A stretch of 64,000 bases of DNA from Liriodendron chinense (taxonomy: Eukaryota > Streptophyta > Magnoliopsida > Magnoliales > Magnoliaceae), in assembly GCA_003013855.2 (NCBI GenBank), contig PVNU02004155.1, positions 744,001-808,000 on the forward strand, read 5' to 3'. A program made the position numbers and the translations under genes. The notes beneath the pieces are model-generated. The model was not told the DNA's origin. It made no database searches and saw nothing but the letters and a program-made list of their open reading frames with translations. Shown piece by piece: positions 45,263-57,458 of this stretch (its first letter is position 1; the number at the start of each line of letters is the position of its first letter).

Positions 45263-45726
45263 GAATGAGTTCACCTCTCGTGTTCTTCTATCACCATGAA
45301 CAACTTCATTCCCAATCCTCGAAATGTCTTTTTACTATGCTAGACTTGCAATTGATAATTGTTAACTTGCACCTTAAACTTTCTTGTGGCTTTTCAAACT
45401 CATCTCACAACTTAAGCAAGCAACCATACTTGTTTCACTATGGACAGGTTTGCTTCGGCTTCCATCTCTGTGTTTATGGTCTGTACAGAAGACCAGCTTG
45501 ACCAGTCTTTGTAACCAAAACTCAACATCCTTTAGAAAACTTTAGTGGGACTTGATACGTCTTCCATTCGATTCGATACAACACAGCTAACACCAATCTT
45601 TATTTGAAGCAGCTTTTACTCTTTAATCAGATTGTCATGATCATTTGAACAGAAAGAAAATGGGACACTGGTATGGATACTATCGGAATATTTCTTCCCA
45701 ATGGAACATGTAGCCATAAATCACTA

Positions 45727-46055
45727 AGGTCCTGTTTGGTTTTCCACTTTCCTAGGAAATGCAAAGTAAATGAGTCATCATTATCATTTTTAGGTGTTTG
45801 TTTAAACAGGAATCATGGCTCGTAAATCGAGATTCAAATACACTTGTGAAGAAAATAGGTAAAATTACTTGTACTAATTACATTTTCACATTATAAAACT
45901 AACAATTTGACAGTGATTTTTGGGTGAAACAAACAATGTAACAAAATCATCATTGTAGTCATATGTAAGTGATATCACCACACAATTACAAGAGTAAGTA
46001 ATCATTATACACCTACAGCCATTTACCGTTGTAATTGGAAAACCAAACAGAGCCT
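45727..46055. mobile_element. MITE with AGGTCCTGTTTGG ends
   Basis: AGGTCCTGTTTGGTTTTCCA at the left pairs with GGAAAACCAAACAGAGCCT at the right, flanked by TA (45725-45726 and 46056-46057). Non-coding, no hairpin core of the GGGCCCAC type. Confidence 0.75.
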
Positions 46056-46057
46056 TA

Positions 46058-46585
46058 GAAATGCTCACATCATTCATTTGCCAACTTTCAACCACACAAG
46101 CCTCTGTTGTGGCTTCTACTTCCACCAAAAGCACCACCACCAACCGACAAACCATCACTCATCAGCTACATGCTCTCTCATTTTACTTACCAACTCTCTA
46201 CTCTCTCAACAGTTCCGCTGTCACAGTCCCAGTGACCTTCACCTTCCTAGTTATGTGCCCCACGGGCCCTATACACTGCAAAAGGTCCATCCACAAGCAT
46301 TTTTCGTGTTTCAAACAAAACCCAGGATAAAATGACACCATTTTCAACATCAAACATCTAAATGATATCCCAGACAAAACCCGCTTACCATGAGCAGAGA
46401 AATCAGCCACCTGAAAAACCATTCCTTGTGTCAAATGGGTGAGAGTCTTGGCCAAAACCAAAATGAGCCAGGAATGGTGGTAAACAGTAAAGATAAGCTG
46501 TAAGAAGAGTCTTGCAAAAGGTATTGTACAGTGGAATCAGGACACAGTTTTGGCAGGATTAATGCCGCAACATTTCCATATTTTG
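46058..46585. other. Unresolved stretch downstream of gene 2
   Basis: On the minus strand, TTTTTCAG/GTGGCTGATTTC and CTCATG/GTAAGC look like a small exon with splice borders (about 46391-46412), but no protein family is recognisable. It may be part of a long 3' UTR region of gene 2 or unrelated. Confidence 0.25.
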
Positions 46586-46593
46586 AGCAAAAT

Positions 46594-48137
46594 TAGAGCT
46601 GGGCACAAGTCAAGTAAACTTGGTTGACTCGACTCGTCCCAACCGTATAACTCGAACCGATCCGAAACCCTGAGTCAGGCCCGGATTGAGTAGCCAGTGC
46701 AAGATCCGAAACCCGAACGAATCGAGTCTAGATTACCCCGTGATCCAACTCGACTAGACTTGAATGGACTCGACTGGATCCGAATTCGACTCGACTAGGG
46801 TTCTAGTATAGTAGCAGCTAATCTGCACCCGCTCGCGACAATCTCGCAGCACTCAAAAATATAGTTTCATCTTGGATGATATTTTTGAATTTCTCATGAT
46901 AAATAGCTGAATTTGAGGAAACAGGTACAACTAGGCTATAATTACGGCCCTACCCACCCTACCCTCTGCCATCTTATCTCCTCTCGTCTCACTCGTCTAA
47001 AATAGAAATCGGATTCATACTAAGCATGCTCTTATCATCCTGAGTAAACTATGTTGGGCCCACTATGAATGTATGTGGTTTATTTATCCACGCCGTCCAT
47101 CCGTTTTTCCAGCTCATTTTAGGGGTTGAGCCTAAAATTGAAGCATATCCAAAGCTCAAGTGGACCATGCCACATGAAACCATGGGAATAATGATTTCCA
47201 CCATTGAAACCTTCTTAGGGCCCACAATGATGTTTATTTGTCATCCAACCTATTCATAAGATCACACAGACATGAATGAAGGGAAAACAAAAATATCAGC
47301 TTGATCCAAAACTTTTGTGGCCCCCAAGAATTTTTCAACGGTAGACGTTCAGTTCACACTTTTACTGTGGTGTGGTCCACTTGAGCTTTTGATATGTTTC
47401 ATTTTGGGGCTCCAAGCCTAAAATTATCTGTTAAGATGGATGGAGCATATCGGGGCTACAAGCCTAAAATTATCTGTTAAGATAGATGGACGGAGTGGAT
47501 AAAATACGTAAATCACGGTGGGCCCCACAGAGTTTACTCAGTAAGCAAGCGTACTAAGTTACTCACTACGCAATCAGCTTCCTCTAAAATATTATCTTAT
47601 TTTAATAAAATAAAATAAAACTCATTCACCCGTCATTTCATATTTCAACTCGAAGCACAGTCTGTTTTCTTTTTCCACTTTTGGAGTTTGGGAATGGCTT
47701 CATGCTCTGGTTGAGTATGAATCTTCATACACCTTTCACTCGTATAGTGTACATCTTGTCATCCACGTGACTCAATCTAAACCATTAAATTCAAAGCTTG
47801 GATTCAACGTGTTAGGTTTTAGGAGTTGAATGGTTTTTAGTAAATTACATGTATGCTAACTGGCCAGCTCTAAAAGATGCAATTAGGGGGGAAAAAATGC
47901 AAACTGGAAAAAAATGGTAAACTCGACCCTGACTCGATGCTGACTCGATCCAACTCAATCCCTGTGATCGAGTCGGACTTGGATCGGGTCAGGCCAGGCC
48001 AGACCAGACTCGGATCGGGTCAGGCATGCCAAACTCAGGTACCTAGTCGGGTTGAGTTAGGGTCAGGTATATTTCAACACCGGATCGGATCGGGTCAGCC
48101 CAAACTTCGGTCCGACTCGAGTCGATGCCCAGCTCTA
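46594..48137. mobile_element. hAT-type non-autonomous element (1.54 kb) with nested MITE
   Basis: TAGAGCTGGGCACAAGTC at the left and GATGCCCAGCTCTA at the right are inverted. A perfect 8-bp duplication AGCAAAAT lies at 46586-46593 and 48138-48145. The subterminal zones are packed with ACTCGA/TCGAGT and GATCGGGTCAGG-like repeats. Interrupted by the element at 47004-47583. Confidence 0.88.
47004..47583. mobile_element. MITE, hairpin family with AGRAAKCGGATT ends, copy 2
   Basis: Left AGAAATCGGATTCATAC and right CACTACGCAATCAGCTTCCT are inverted; CTAAAAT flanks at 46997-47003 and 47584-47590 (7 bp, possibly part of an 8-bp site). Core arms GTTTATTTATCCACGCCGTC and GGACGGAGTGGATAAAATAC. A 38-bp internal duplication (AAGCCTAAAATTATCTGTTA) lies at 47413-47485. 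Confidence 0.85.
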
Positions 48138-48402
48138 AGCAAAATCACAGTTTCTTCTGAAATTTCAAAACTTGAACAAACACGAGCTTTACATTTAATT
48201 TGGACAAGACCAATTTACAGAAGACATTCAAGGCTAAGGAAAAGAAAACACCGGACTGGACTCAAGGATAGAAGGTTGTGTTTGTTCTTACAAGGTGAGT
48301 TGTTCTGAGAATCTCATTTTCAGCCCTAGGTCTCCTCCAGCTTCTCTTTCTTTCACCTCATATTTCTAAGGAAACCCAGTATCTCATGTTACCTCTGCAG
48401 CT

Positions 48403-48762
48403 TCATTGCCTCGGCTTCTTCTGGGCCTTGATTGCCTGGAGCTGGGCAGCATGCTTCTTTCCAGCCCTATGCTGCACTAGTGATGACATGTCTGAACATG
48501 AGATTTTGCACACGTCGCAAGAGAATTGCCCAATTATTTTTTCTCTGACTTTTCTTGGCTTCTCCAGCATGGCCTTGTGTTGCTTCCCTTGATGGTGTTG
48601 ATAGAGGTTAAAGGCACTCGAGCAGCTCACCTGGCAGAGATTGCAAAATAGAGTGCCTGCCTGTTGGGGAGTGCGCTGTTGATTGCAGAACCGTTGCTGC
48701 AATGCAGTGTCCCCTGCCATGACTTTTCTCTTCGTTCCTACAAGATCCATCGGAAGCGGCCC
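48403..48762 (-). CDS. Gene 2 last exon: two C2H2 (Cx2Cx12Hx5H) zinc fingers
   Basis: The exon begins GPLPMDLVGTKRKVMAG in phase 0 and ends IKAQKKPRQ plus stop. Finger 1 is CNLCQVSCSSAFNLYQH followed by HQGKQH (residues about 256-278 of the model). Finger 2 is CDVCKISCSDMSSLVQHRAG, then KKH (298-320). Both have the Cx2Cx12Hx5H spacing of U1-C/matrin/JAZ fingers, which prefer double-stranded or structured RNA. All eight metal ligands are present. An internal ATG at 48750 would give a 115-residue protein if the exon were used alone. No AATAAA was seen in the 260 bp downstream before the hAT element. Confidence 0.9.
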   Translation of the reverse strand, partial: GPLPMDLVGTKRKVMAGDTALQQRFCNQQRTPQQAGTLFCNLCQVSCSSAFNLYQHHQGKQHKAMLEKPRKVREKIIGQFSCDVCKISCSDMSSLVQHRAGKKHAAQLQAIKAQKKPRQ

Positions 48763-50219
48763 CTAGCAAAACACAGAAATAAGGTGAATGGGATACTGGG
48801 AAAAAAATGAGCACACCCTCCATAATTTTCTGTTGATGGCAGCTTATGCAGCAGTCAGCCCTGTATTATTTTTATTTGATAAACAAGCATGAATTTATCC
48901 ACAATCAATGTTTGAAACCCACTGATAAGACTCAGAATCCATTAGAGTGAACTTGGTCTGGGGAGCTTGAGTTCCAAGTCCAAAACCCAATTATGCATAA
49001 AGCCAATGATTTCATTAGGTTAGATGGGCTTCAAGTACCAAGTCTGAGCTCATCATCATCATATTATCATCCTCATCTAAGCCTTAAACCAAACTAGTTG
49101 GGGTCAGACACACGCATCCTGTCCTGCAACTCCAGTCTATAATGGACAATATCCTCATTTAGACCATAGGTCCTCAAGTCTTTTCTTACTACTTCCTACC
49201 CACATCCTTTTGAGCCTTCCCCTTGCCCTTGGCTAGGAGTGCCAAATCCCAACTCCAGTTGGATAAAAAGATGAATGCATTTGTCAATGCCTCATGCAGG
49301 TCAAACTCAAATATTAAAAGATTACTTTTCAGAGCTCAGCCTGACTTTTTGAACAACATTGACAATACTTGGGTTCCACTTTTTGTACATAAGGCTTGTA
49401 GGAACTAAAAAAAACATATGAAAAGCCAGCATGCACAGAAAGACAAACCAAACCATTAATACAGGCACAGAAAATAGACAGAAAAGGAGATGTAGCTCAT
49501 GTAATCATGGTTGCAAGTTACCAGCAAGAGTGAACACAATAGAGAGACCAACAGCAGGATAAGAGACTCCATATGCTCTCTTTATATCATAGTTTTAAAA
49601 CTCAAGCCCTAGACAAGTGTCGCAACCCTGTGTCGAACTGAGTAACTAAGTTTTCTCGAGTTTTCAACATTGTGCCCTGATTTGCTAAAATTATACCAGC
49701 ACTGTGAATCAGTTCAAACAAACTAGATTGCAGTTAGTCTTTGATCGAGCTAAATTGACCAGCTAGATTGATAGTTTGACTTCAATTTGATACAGTTTGT
49801 AAATTGTGTTGATTCAGTTTGATTCCTAATTCAAGCAAATTTGATTAAATTTCCACAATATCTCAGAATTTGAAACAGAGTTAATTAAGTTGGTCAATTC
49901 AAAATTAGTTGTTTCACCAGTGTACTGCATGAATTAGATTGACTTGTGTTGAATTTACAAGATGGTACTTGTCCATTGAAACTAGCTAGCCTGAATTGAA
50001 ACATAAACTATGTGACCCTACCCTCACAAGCCAACAGATTATGACAAAGTATTGAACTACGAACTGCGAACTTGAACACCGAATCAGGTAAATATGGTCT
50101 TGAACACCAAGACTCAATAAGATTTAATATTTAACTTTTACAAATATTATAGTCTTGGTGAGTCAGGTCAAATTTTGTCTGGTTTTATCGAGTTTTTCCA
50201 ACTTTTCTCAAGTGGAGCC
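48763..50219 (-). other. Gene 2 intron, acceptor side
   Basis: 49040-49240 carries, on the minus strand, the same retroposon tail as 45150-45262 (CAACTAGTTTGG). Otherwise no coding or element signal recognised; 49590-50200 is AT-rich. Confidence 0.45.
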
Positions 50220-51183
50220 TGTGAAATAGGGAAAGACGAATGGTTTTAACAGAAACTAGAGACAAGAAAAGGGAAAGATGAGATAATAGAAGAAAAAGTG
50301 AAGAGAAGAAGAGAGGAGGTACAGCTACTCGCTTGCAAGACTCTTCATGTTTTTCAATCTTATTTTATTAGGGATGGAATCATTACAGTTGAAATTACGA
50401 AATTACCTTCTTTTCTTAAGGACTAACTAAAACACACTTATATGGGCCCAAACTCGGGCCTAAGGGGCCGAAGGCCCAAAACGTGTGAACCCACAATACT
50501 TTTAACACTCCCCCTCAAGCGGGAGCATAGATACCATATATGTCCAGCTTGGATAAAAACTTTAAGAATTGAGACCTTCCAAGAACTTTGGTGAATAGAT
50601 CTGCAACCTGATCATGGAAGGAGATATATGGAGTGCAAATTTCCTTCTGGGAGACCTTATCTCGAATGAAGTGACAATCGACCTCTATATGTTTCGTTCT
50701 CTCAAGGAACACTGGAATATTGGCAATGTGGATAGCAGCTTGATTGTTGGCAATGTGGATAGCAACTTGATTGTGTCACAACTCACACTGTAGAGGCATT
50801 GGACCTTGGACAACAAACCCCAATTATTCGAGGAGGGGTTTGAAAAAGAGAGGTTTGTGGCCCAAATCACTCCAAGTTGGGCTCTGATAGCATGTGAAAT
50901 AGGGAAAGACGAATGGTTTTAACAGAAACTACAAAGAAGAAAATGAAAAGATGAGAAAATAGAAGAAAAGAGAGGTACGGCTGCTTACTTGCAAGCCTCT
51001 TCACGTTTCTCCTTCTTATTTTATTAGGGCTGGAATCATTACAGCTGAAATTACAAAATTGCCCTCCTTGATTAAGAACTAACTAAAACACACTTATATG
51101 GGCCTAAACTAAAACCAATAAACAAACCAAAGCCCAAAGGGGCCCATGGCCCAAAACATGTGAACCCACAATACTTTTTAACA
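50220..51183 (-). mobile_element. Internally deleted copia element with both LTRs
   Basis: The LTRs are 50220-50517 and 50893-51183, both starting TGTGAAATAGGGAAAGACGA and ending TTTTAACA on the plus strand. The 375 bp between hold only the RNase H end (LERTKHIEVDCHFIRDKV, 50515-50712), a polypurine tract next to the left LTR (GCTTGAGGGGGAG on the minus strand) and a primer site next to the right LTR (GCTATCAGAGCCC on the minus strand). Flanks GAGCC and GAGTC are a possible 5-bp duplication with one change. Confidence 0.9.
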
Positions 51184-52117
51184 GAGTCGACACAGTCAAC
51201 CAAGTCATGACCAAGTTGCGACCAGTTCGATTTTCTTTTTTGTAGTCAATGAAATTTTATCGAGTCAAGCTTTTTCGATTTTTCAATCATAGTTTTATAC
51301 ATAGAATCATAGATCTACAGTTCTAACATGACTTGCAAACCTAATATAAGTGAAATAATAAAACAAAAATGAAATCAAAAGAAAATTTTCACCTAAAATT
51401 CTGAAAATTTGAAAATGCTACAAATAAAATCCCAAATATCACTCATAATAAACATGGTTTGCTAGATCATGCCTTATTCAGGTCAAATCTATCAAAAAGT
51501 AGCAAGAGAAACAAAAGTATTTCATTTTTATCTCATGGTGACTTCTCCGAATTTGTTCTTCAGACTTCAATCCACCAAAATAGACTTTAATTCACATTTT
51601 TTTGTTCAAATTCAATATGGGATCCTCATAATCCGCTAAATATACCTTTTGCAAGAGAAATACGAAAAGAAGACAAAATGAACCAAAAAAAATTGCAACG
51701 TTTTAAGTGTCGAGATGTTTGATGCATATTGGCCATGCATATCAAATTGACCAGCACAGTGTGAGTTTTGACTATGGCCAATTTATGTACAAGTATTATC
51801 TCGGTGGGTACAAAGACGAGATAAGTATCCATCGATACATGTTTTGCTAGTATTATGAACCATTTGACTTTCAAATAAGATGATTACAAGCGGTGCTTAG
51901 TTAACTTCTCACAGGGTTGTTATGAAGAATCACTATGGTGTGGCATCATTCTATTGAAAGTCACACATCTATTACTAAGGCACTCGTGGATATACGACAA
52001 GGATATGATTCATATGGGTCGCAAGAACACGTACAGGTTTATGTACAAAGGAAAGCTTGTTATTCTCATCCCTACGAAGGATGACGAACTCGAAGAGGTA
52101 AAGCTAACTTCTACAGT

Positions 52118-52595
52118 TAGAGGTGTACACGAGCCGAGCCGAACCGAGCTTTAACTAGTTCAGCTTGGTTTGGTCAGCGGGCGACCTGGGCTCGAGCTTG
52201 GCTTGGCTTGGTCCTCGAGCCCAGGTGGTGGGCTTGGCTTGGTTTGGATGAGCTTTCGAGCCGAATTCGAGCATGTCCGAGCTTCAAGCTTTCGAGCCTG
52301 AATTCGAGCCGAGCAGTTGGGCGTTGGGCAAAGCCCAGAGATGAGGGAGAGTTGGAGAAGGAGGAGGTGAGGCCGGGCGATGGAGGAGAGAAATCAGAGA
52401 TGAGGGAGAGCCGGAGAGGGAGGAGGTGAGACCGACGGCCAGAGGGAGTCGCCGGTCAAGCCAGGGCTGCCGGGCGAGGTCGATTCGGCCGGAGGGGAGG
52501 GGGTTTTGTTTTTGAGATTTTTAGGGGTGGGCGGGCGAGTACGAAAGGGTGCTGGAAGAAAAGAATTAGGGTGGCCGTGAAAAAAATATATTTTT

Positions 52596-52636
<41 letters not shown>

Positions 52637-52833
52637 AGTAAAAAATATACCTAGCCTTTTACGAGCAGAGCCGAACCGAGCTCAGGTCAAGCTCGGGCTT
52701 GGCTCGAATTTCCAACGAGCCCACATATTCGGCTTGGCTTGGCTTGATGCACCATCAGAATCGAGCTGAACTGAGCTTTTTCAAGCCGAGCCGAGTGAGC
52801 TTTTCGAGCTAGCTCAGTTCGTGTACAGCTCTA
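52118..52833. mobile_element. hAT-type non-autonomous element rich in GAGCCGAGC
   Basis: TAGAGGTGTACACGAGC at the left pairs with GTTCGTGTACAGCTCTA at the right. The 8-bp duplication TCTACAGT lies at 52110-52117 and 52834-52841. Removing the element restores the gypsy text across the site. The interior has GAGCCGAGC-type repeats near both ends, a G/A-rich middle and a (TA)n run at 52588-52631. Confidence 0.92.
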
Positions 52834-53182
52834 TCTACAGTGTTGAGTATGGCCCAATTCGTGAAGGAAAGTCGGGTATGAAGAATCATGTATGCTCTGG
52901 TAGGATGTAAGACCGATCTAAGCTTTAAAAAAATGTAAGTTTGATCTAATTGATGATGTTGTTGTCCAACTACCTGATATTCAGGACATTCCATCTCAAT
53001 TTCAAGATTCCGTCCCCGATGAACTACAACGTGAGCTTTCACATATGCGCGACATTCAACACGCGATTGATTTGGTATTAAGTGCACCGTTACCAAATCT
53101 TCCAGCATACCAAATTAACTCAATAGAACATACAGGACCTCATCAACATGTGGATTGCTAGCCAAGGGTTCCATTCATGATC

Positions 53183-53390
53183 ATGGTGTGCCGTAAAGGC
53201 CGTTATATAAAGGTAACAGTGGCAACCCTTACACGTTACGGATTATAACGGTCCATTATGGGGCCATATAGTCTTTTTCCTGTTTTTTCTTCAATGAAAA
53301 AAGAGATCGTAACGGCCGTTACAATCCATATTGTAAAGGTAACTATGGTGGCTATTACGGCCATCGTTACTTTTACGGAATACCTTGTTG
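53183..53390. mobile_element. Short MITE with GTAACGGCCGTTAC palindrome
   Basis: The ends GGTGTGCCGTAAAGGCCGTT and TACGGCCATCG...TTTTACGGAATACC are inverted. It separates two adjacent blocks of the gypsy RT. Exact borders and target duplication were not resolved. Confidence 0.65.
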
Positions 53391-54436
53391 GTAATACGCT
53401 CAGCCCGTGTGTTGTGCCAGTGTTATTGACACCAAACAAGGATGGCACTTAGGCGGATGTGTTTTGACAGCCCCGCCATTAACAAGAAAACATTAAGTAC
53501 CAGTTTTCCCATTTCACGCATGTATGATATGCTTGACATGATGGTGAATGCTACAATCTTTTCGAAGATCAATTTGCGAAACAAGTACCACTAGACAAGA
53601 ATTCGTCTTGGAGATGTACGGAAAATCGCAAGTTTGTTGTCGTGCACTTCAATGGCATCCTCATCTATAGTCGTTCACAAGAAGATTATTTAGTCCATCT
53701 TTTCTATGTGATGAGAATATTAAGTTACGAGAAATTGTAAACCAATTCGAAGAAGTGTACGTTACTGAGTTCTAGCATGGTCTTTCTGGGGTTCATTGTT
53801 TCGGTAGAAGGTTTGAGGGCTGATTTTGAAAAGATAGTGGCTATTGTCGATTGACCTACTCCCATGAGTATTTATGAGGTTTGTAGTGTTCACGGGCTAG
53901 TGATGTTTTATCGAAGGTTTACCTAAAACTTTAGTTCCGTCACGGCACCCATTATTGAATGTATGAAGATCGTTCGAGTGGACTAAAGCAACAATAAAGG
54001 CATTTCAAGAAATCAAATGAAAAATGATGTAAGCTCCAATTTTCAAACTTCTTGATTTTGAAAAGGTATTCAAAGTTGCCTTGTGATGCATCCCACATAG
54101 ACGTAGGTCTTCAGTTAGGAAGGATAACCGGTGGCCTTCTTTAGCGACAAACTCAATAAGTCACAAAAGAAGTATTCTACATATGATGCGGAGTTTTACG
54201 GTATTGTATAGGCTTTGAAACATTGGCATCATTACGTCATTTATTCGGAGTTTGTGTTTATTCTGATCATGAGTTGTTGCGTGATTTGGATTTTAAGAAG
54301 TTGAGCGCATGGCATGCTAAGTGGAGTGCTTATATTCAGGAGTTCATATTCAACCTGAAGCATCGAGTTGGAGTATAAAATAAAGTAACAAATGCCCTTA
54401 GTGGAAAATCACATCTATTGCTACCTTAGAAAATAA

Positions 54437-54795
54437 GACATCAGCCCACCCTTATTTTTTTACGAGGCCCACTGTGATGTGTATGTCAGATCCACTCTGA
54501 TCGTTAGATGTGTAATCCCATGTTAGGCCCATAGCAAAAAAATGAGGCCGACCCTTGATTTAGGTGGGCCACACCAAGGGAAACAATTGGGAGAGAGATG
54601 TCCACCCTTGATTTTTACAGCCAACTATGATGATTATATGAAATCCACTCCAACCATTAGATGCCACACTAAAACTTATGCTTGGGGCCCAAAAGTCAGG
54701 CCTATCGTGATTCAGGTGGGCCACATGACACATCTGATGGTTGGTGTGGATTTCACATTAACACCACGGTAGGAGCCCATTTGAGATGCCGATCC
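54437..54795. mobile_element. Diverged MITE of the hairpin type
   Basis: GCCCACTGTGATGTGTATGT and CAGATCCACTCTGATCGTTA at the left; ATCTGATGGTTGGTGTGGAT and ACCACGGTAGGAGCCCA at the right. Outer ends fuzzy. Confidence 0.55.
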
Positions 54796-54903
54796 CTTTC
54801 AGAAAGTGACATAAAATAACTCTCCTCACACTATATTTATTAATGTTAATCAATCCCTAATTTGTAAGCTGGTTAGACATCTGGCTGGTTGGACTTGAGA
54901 GTT

Positions 54904-55014
<111 letters not shown>

Positions 55015-55249
55015 GTCATTATTATAGACCCTAGATGCATCATATTATATTATATGCATGCTACGAAGCAAATCAAATTATAAACCTCTATATTGTAAAT
55101 ATAAACGCATTACAACTTAAACAATAGTAAGAGCATGAAAAAATAATCTTGGGTCACAAAAAAATGGTGATTGGGATCGCAAATGACCCATAATCCAGAT
55201 CACATGATTTAGAATGGAAAAAGTAGGGGTTTGGTGATTTAAAGTTATT

Positions 55250-55459
55250 TTGCTTCCATGGCAATGCGAAGTCTTGATGGTTGCTCAGGAGAAGATATTT
55301 AGATGTGGAAGTCTCCATGCTGCAGCCTTGGTCAATCCAGAAATTATGATGGTTCCAAGACAATTGAATGGAGTTGATCCTTCCAACCATGATCAATCCT
55401 CATGGCTATATAGTAAGAGGGGGACTTCTAGCGAATCCTCGAGCTCAGGTAGCAAGTGA
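55250..55459 (+). other. Unrecognised protein-like segment
   Basis: A 69-codon reading with balanced composition: VAQEKIFRCGSLHAAALVNP, EIMMVPRQLNGVDPSNHDQS, SWLYSKRGTSSESSSSGSK and stop. It does not resemble any retroelement domain I know. It lacks an ATG near its start, so it would be an exon or a retro-copied fragment, antisense to gene 2. Confidence 0.3.
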
Positions 55460-56529
55460 CGATGATGACAGTGATGACTGAAGTTTGGTCTTTGAATTTG
55501 TGGAGATGATGATGTTTATGAAATGTGAGCATGTAGATGAATGCATATGAGCCTAGTGTGAAGTTTGTGATTGTACTGGTGGTTGGTTGAATGAACATTT
55601 CACATGAGATTTTATGAACGTATGTGTTTATATAATGGGTGCATGGAATGTGTTCCTATGGATAAAAAGCCTGTCATATTAAATGCTTATGAATTGTGTG
55701 TAAAATGCATAAATTTTATGTAGGTATGCAGATGAAGATGCATGAATGTCTTCCGATAATAATAATGGTTTTGATGTTCAGATGATTGATTGATTATATT
55801 CATGGGAGATTGTGGGTTACTGCATAGGGAATGCATGATGTGATTTCACACAATTGAAATGTGCGATTTATATGTCTGGGTTAACGAATGTTGGATACTT
55901 GTGAATGATATTTCAATAGTAACATGTGTTTGTCATGTATGTCTGAACATATATTCAGCTGCATGTAGGTGCATGGCTTGAAATGCATTCGAATGACTGT
56001 GAACTATGGATGCAGATTGTTTTAATGCCAAAAGTGTGGATTGCAGTTCAGCGGCATGTGGTGTTTCAAATATGTATGTACACACTGGTGACTATGTGAT
56101 GGGGGAATAATGCGTATTATAGGTGGATGGCATTTAGGGCTCGAAACATGCATACAGGTGAATGATCATAGAGTATGGATGAATCTGTGAGGTGGTAAAT
56201 GGATGTGGCAGATCTTAATGGATGAATGAATGTAGTGATGGATGCAAGCATGCTAGTGAATTGAGGAAAAATTGGCAGAGAGTGAGCATGTGGGGTGTAA
56301 GTTTAGCTGGATGCCCGGACCATATGGGAAAGGATGACACCGAACACCTAGGTCCTAGGACGCCATTGCTGTTAAGGAGAGCAGCTGACCTTTTCTACAT
56401 TTGTCATTCAATACGTCCATGGATCAGCTTTATTTGAGAATTGCTGGCCACAATTGGGCATCTAGGAGGGACTTTCTTTTAGGACAAAAAGGGGCTTAGG
56501 TGTGAAAAGAAGGTTGAAAATGTGCAATT

Positions 56530-56560
<31 letters not shown>

Positions 56561-56990
56561 GTAGGCCATGTTGAGTGGTATGATTTATGAATGAAATGTA
56601 CCATCCATACTGAGTGAAATGCCTTCAGGGGTACATCACTTTCTTTCCTCTTTTGTTTCACTCTCTTATCCCTTTTCTTTATTATTCTCTGTTTTGTGTT
56701 TCAGTTTTGCCATTGGCATGGCGGATGTGTTTATCTTGCTCATTCATCCTCTAAGGAACTGCGAGCTATCCATATTTTCAGTTTTGGGTTTCCTAATTTG
56801 ACGGTTCTCTTGAGGTTTGTGCTATAATGAGGTATGCAATGGAAAAGGATTGAGGCTTCAAAGTTTTTGGGTCAAAGGGATTTAAAAACAAGGTGTTGGT
56901 GGTTAGTGGGCTATTCATATTCTAATCGATAGCCTCCCTTTAGGATACCAAAATGACCATTTCCCTTAGTATTATTAGCTACTGTTGGAT
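55460..56990. other. Gene 2 intron, no element recognised
   Basis: 55480-56260 is TG/ATG-rich and coding-poor. A C29 run lies at 56530-56558. Confidence 0.5.
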
Positions 56991-56999
56991 CATATCTTC

Positions 57000-57458
57000 A
57001 GTATACAACAAATTGAGATACTTGCAGTAGCCTCTGACATTTTTGGCATTGATGGGCTCAAGAAGATCCTCTCCATCCATTTTTGCAAGATGAAGTGCAC
57101 CCATAAGAAAAACTTCACGAACGAGTAGCCCATCATAGATGGGTTTGAATTTGCCCCTTGAGGTTGGAAGATGGGATGATAGGATTTTTCTCATCACCTT
57201 GCCGTCGGACTTGATTGCCTTTTCTTTGAACCTCTTGTTCTAATCCCAAGTGGTTCTCTTTTGGTACCACTGCACATGGTATAAGGCTTTCGGTTTGTTT
57301 TCATCAATGAGCTCCAACTACTCATACCATGCTGCTTGTCCTCCCTTCTACATTGGAATTTCTACTTAATTGGATAACTGCTTCCATTCCAAAAAGCATA
57401 AGGCATTGTGCCTGTCAATGTTTTAATTGAGGTCCAATATTTGCACAATGCATATGGG
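57000..57458 (-). pseudogene. Gypsy integrase C-terminal region
   Basis: In minus-strand frames: LELIDENKPKALYHVQWYQK (57320-57265), VMRKILSSHLPTSRGKFKPI and YDGLLVREVFLMGALHLAKM, then DGEDLLEPINAKNVRGYC. This is the GKFKP...DGE...PVNA pattern at the end of plant gypsy pol. Confidence 0.85.

Larger units (their letters stand above)
51650..54410 (+). pseudogene. Ty3/gypsy pro-RT-RNase H relic with two insertions
   Basis: Order on the plus strand: LVNFSQGCYEESLWCGIIL and YDKDMIHMGRKNTYRF (protease end, 51890-52060), a hAT element, LPDIQDIPSQFQDSVPDELQ and HMRDIQHAIDLVL (52960-53080), a MITE, SPCVVPVLLTPNKDGT (53402-53449), FPISRMYDMLDMMVNATIFS (53510-53570), FNGILIYSRSQEDYLVHLF (53650-53705), and SDHELLRDLDFKKLSAWHAK of RNase H (54260-54320). 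It is full of stops. The RT catalytic box YFDD reads HFNG, so it is inactive. No LTRs recognised. Confidence 0.88.

Noticed and set aside
46061..46461. Overlapping 85-90 codon readings between the MITE at 45727 and the hAT element
   Set aside because: No recognisable family, both strands open to a similar extent; kept only as an unresolved stretch.
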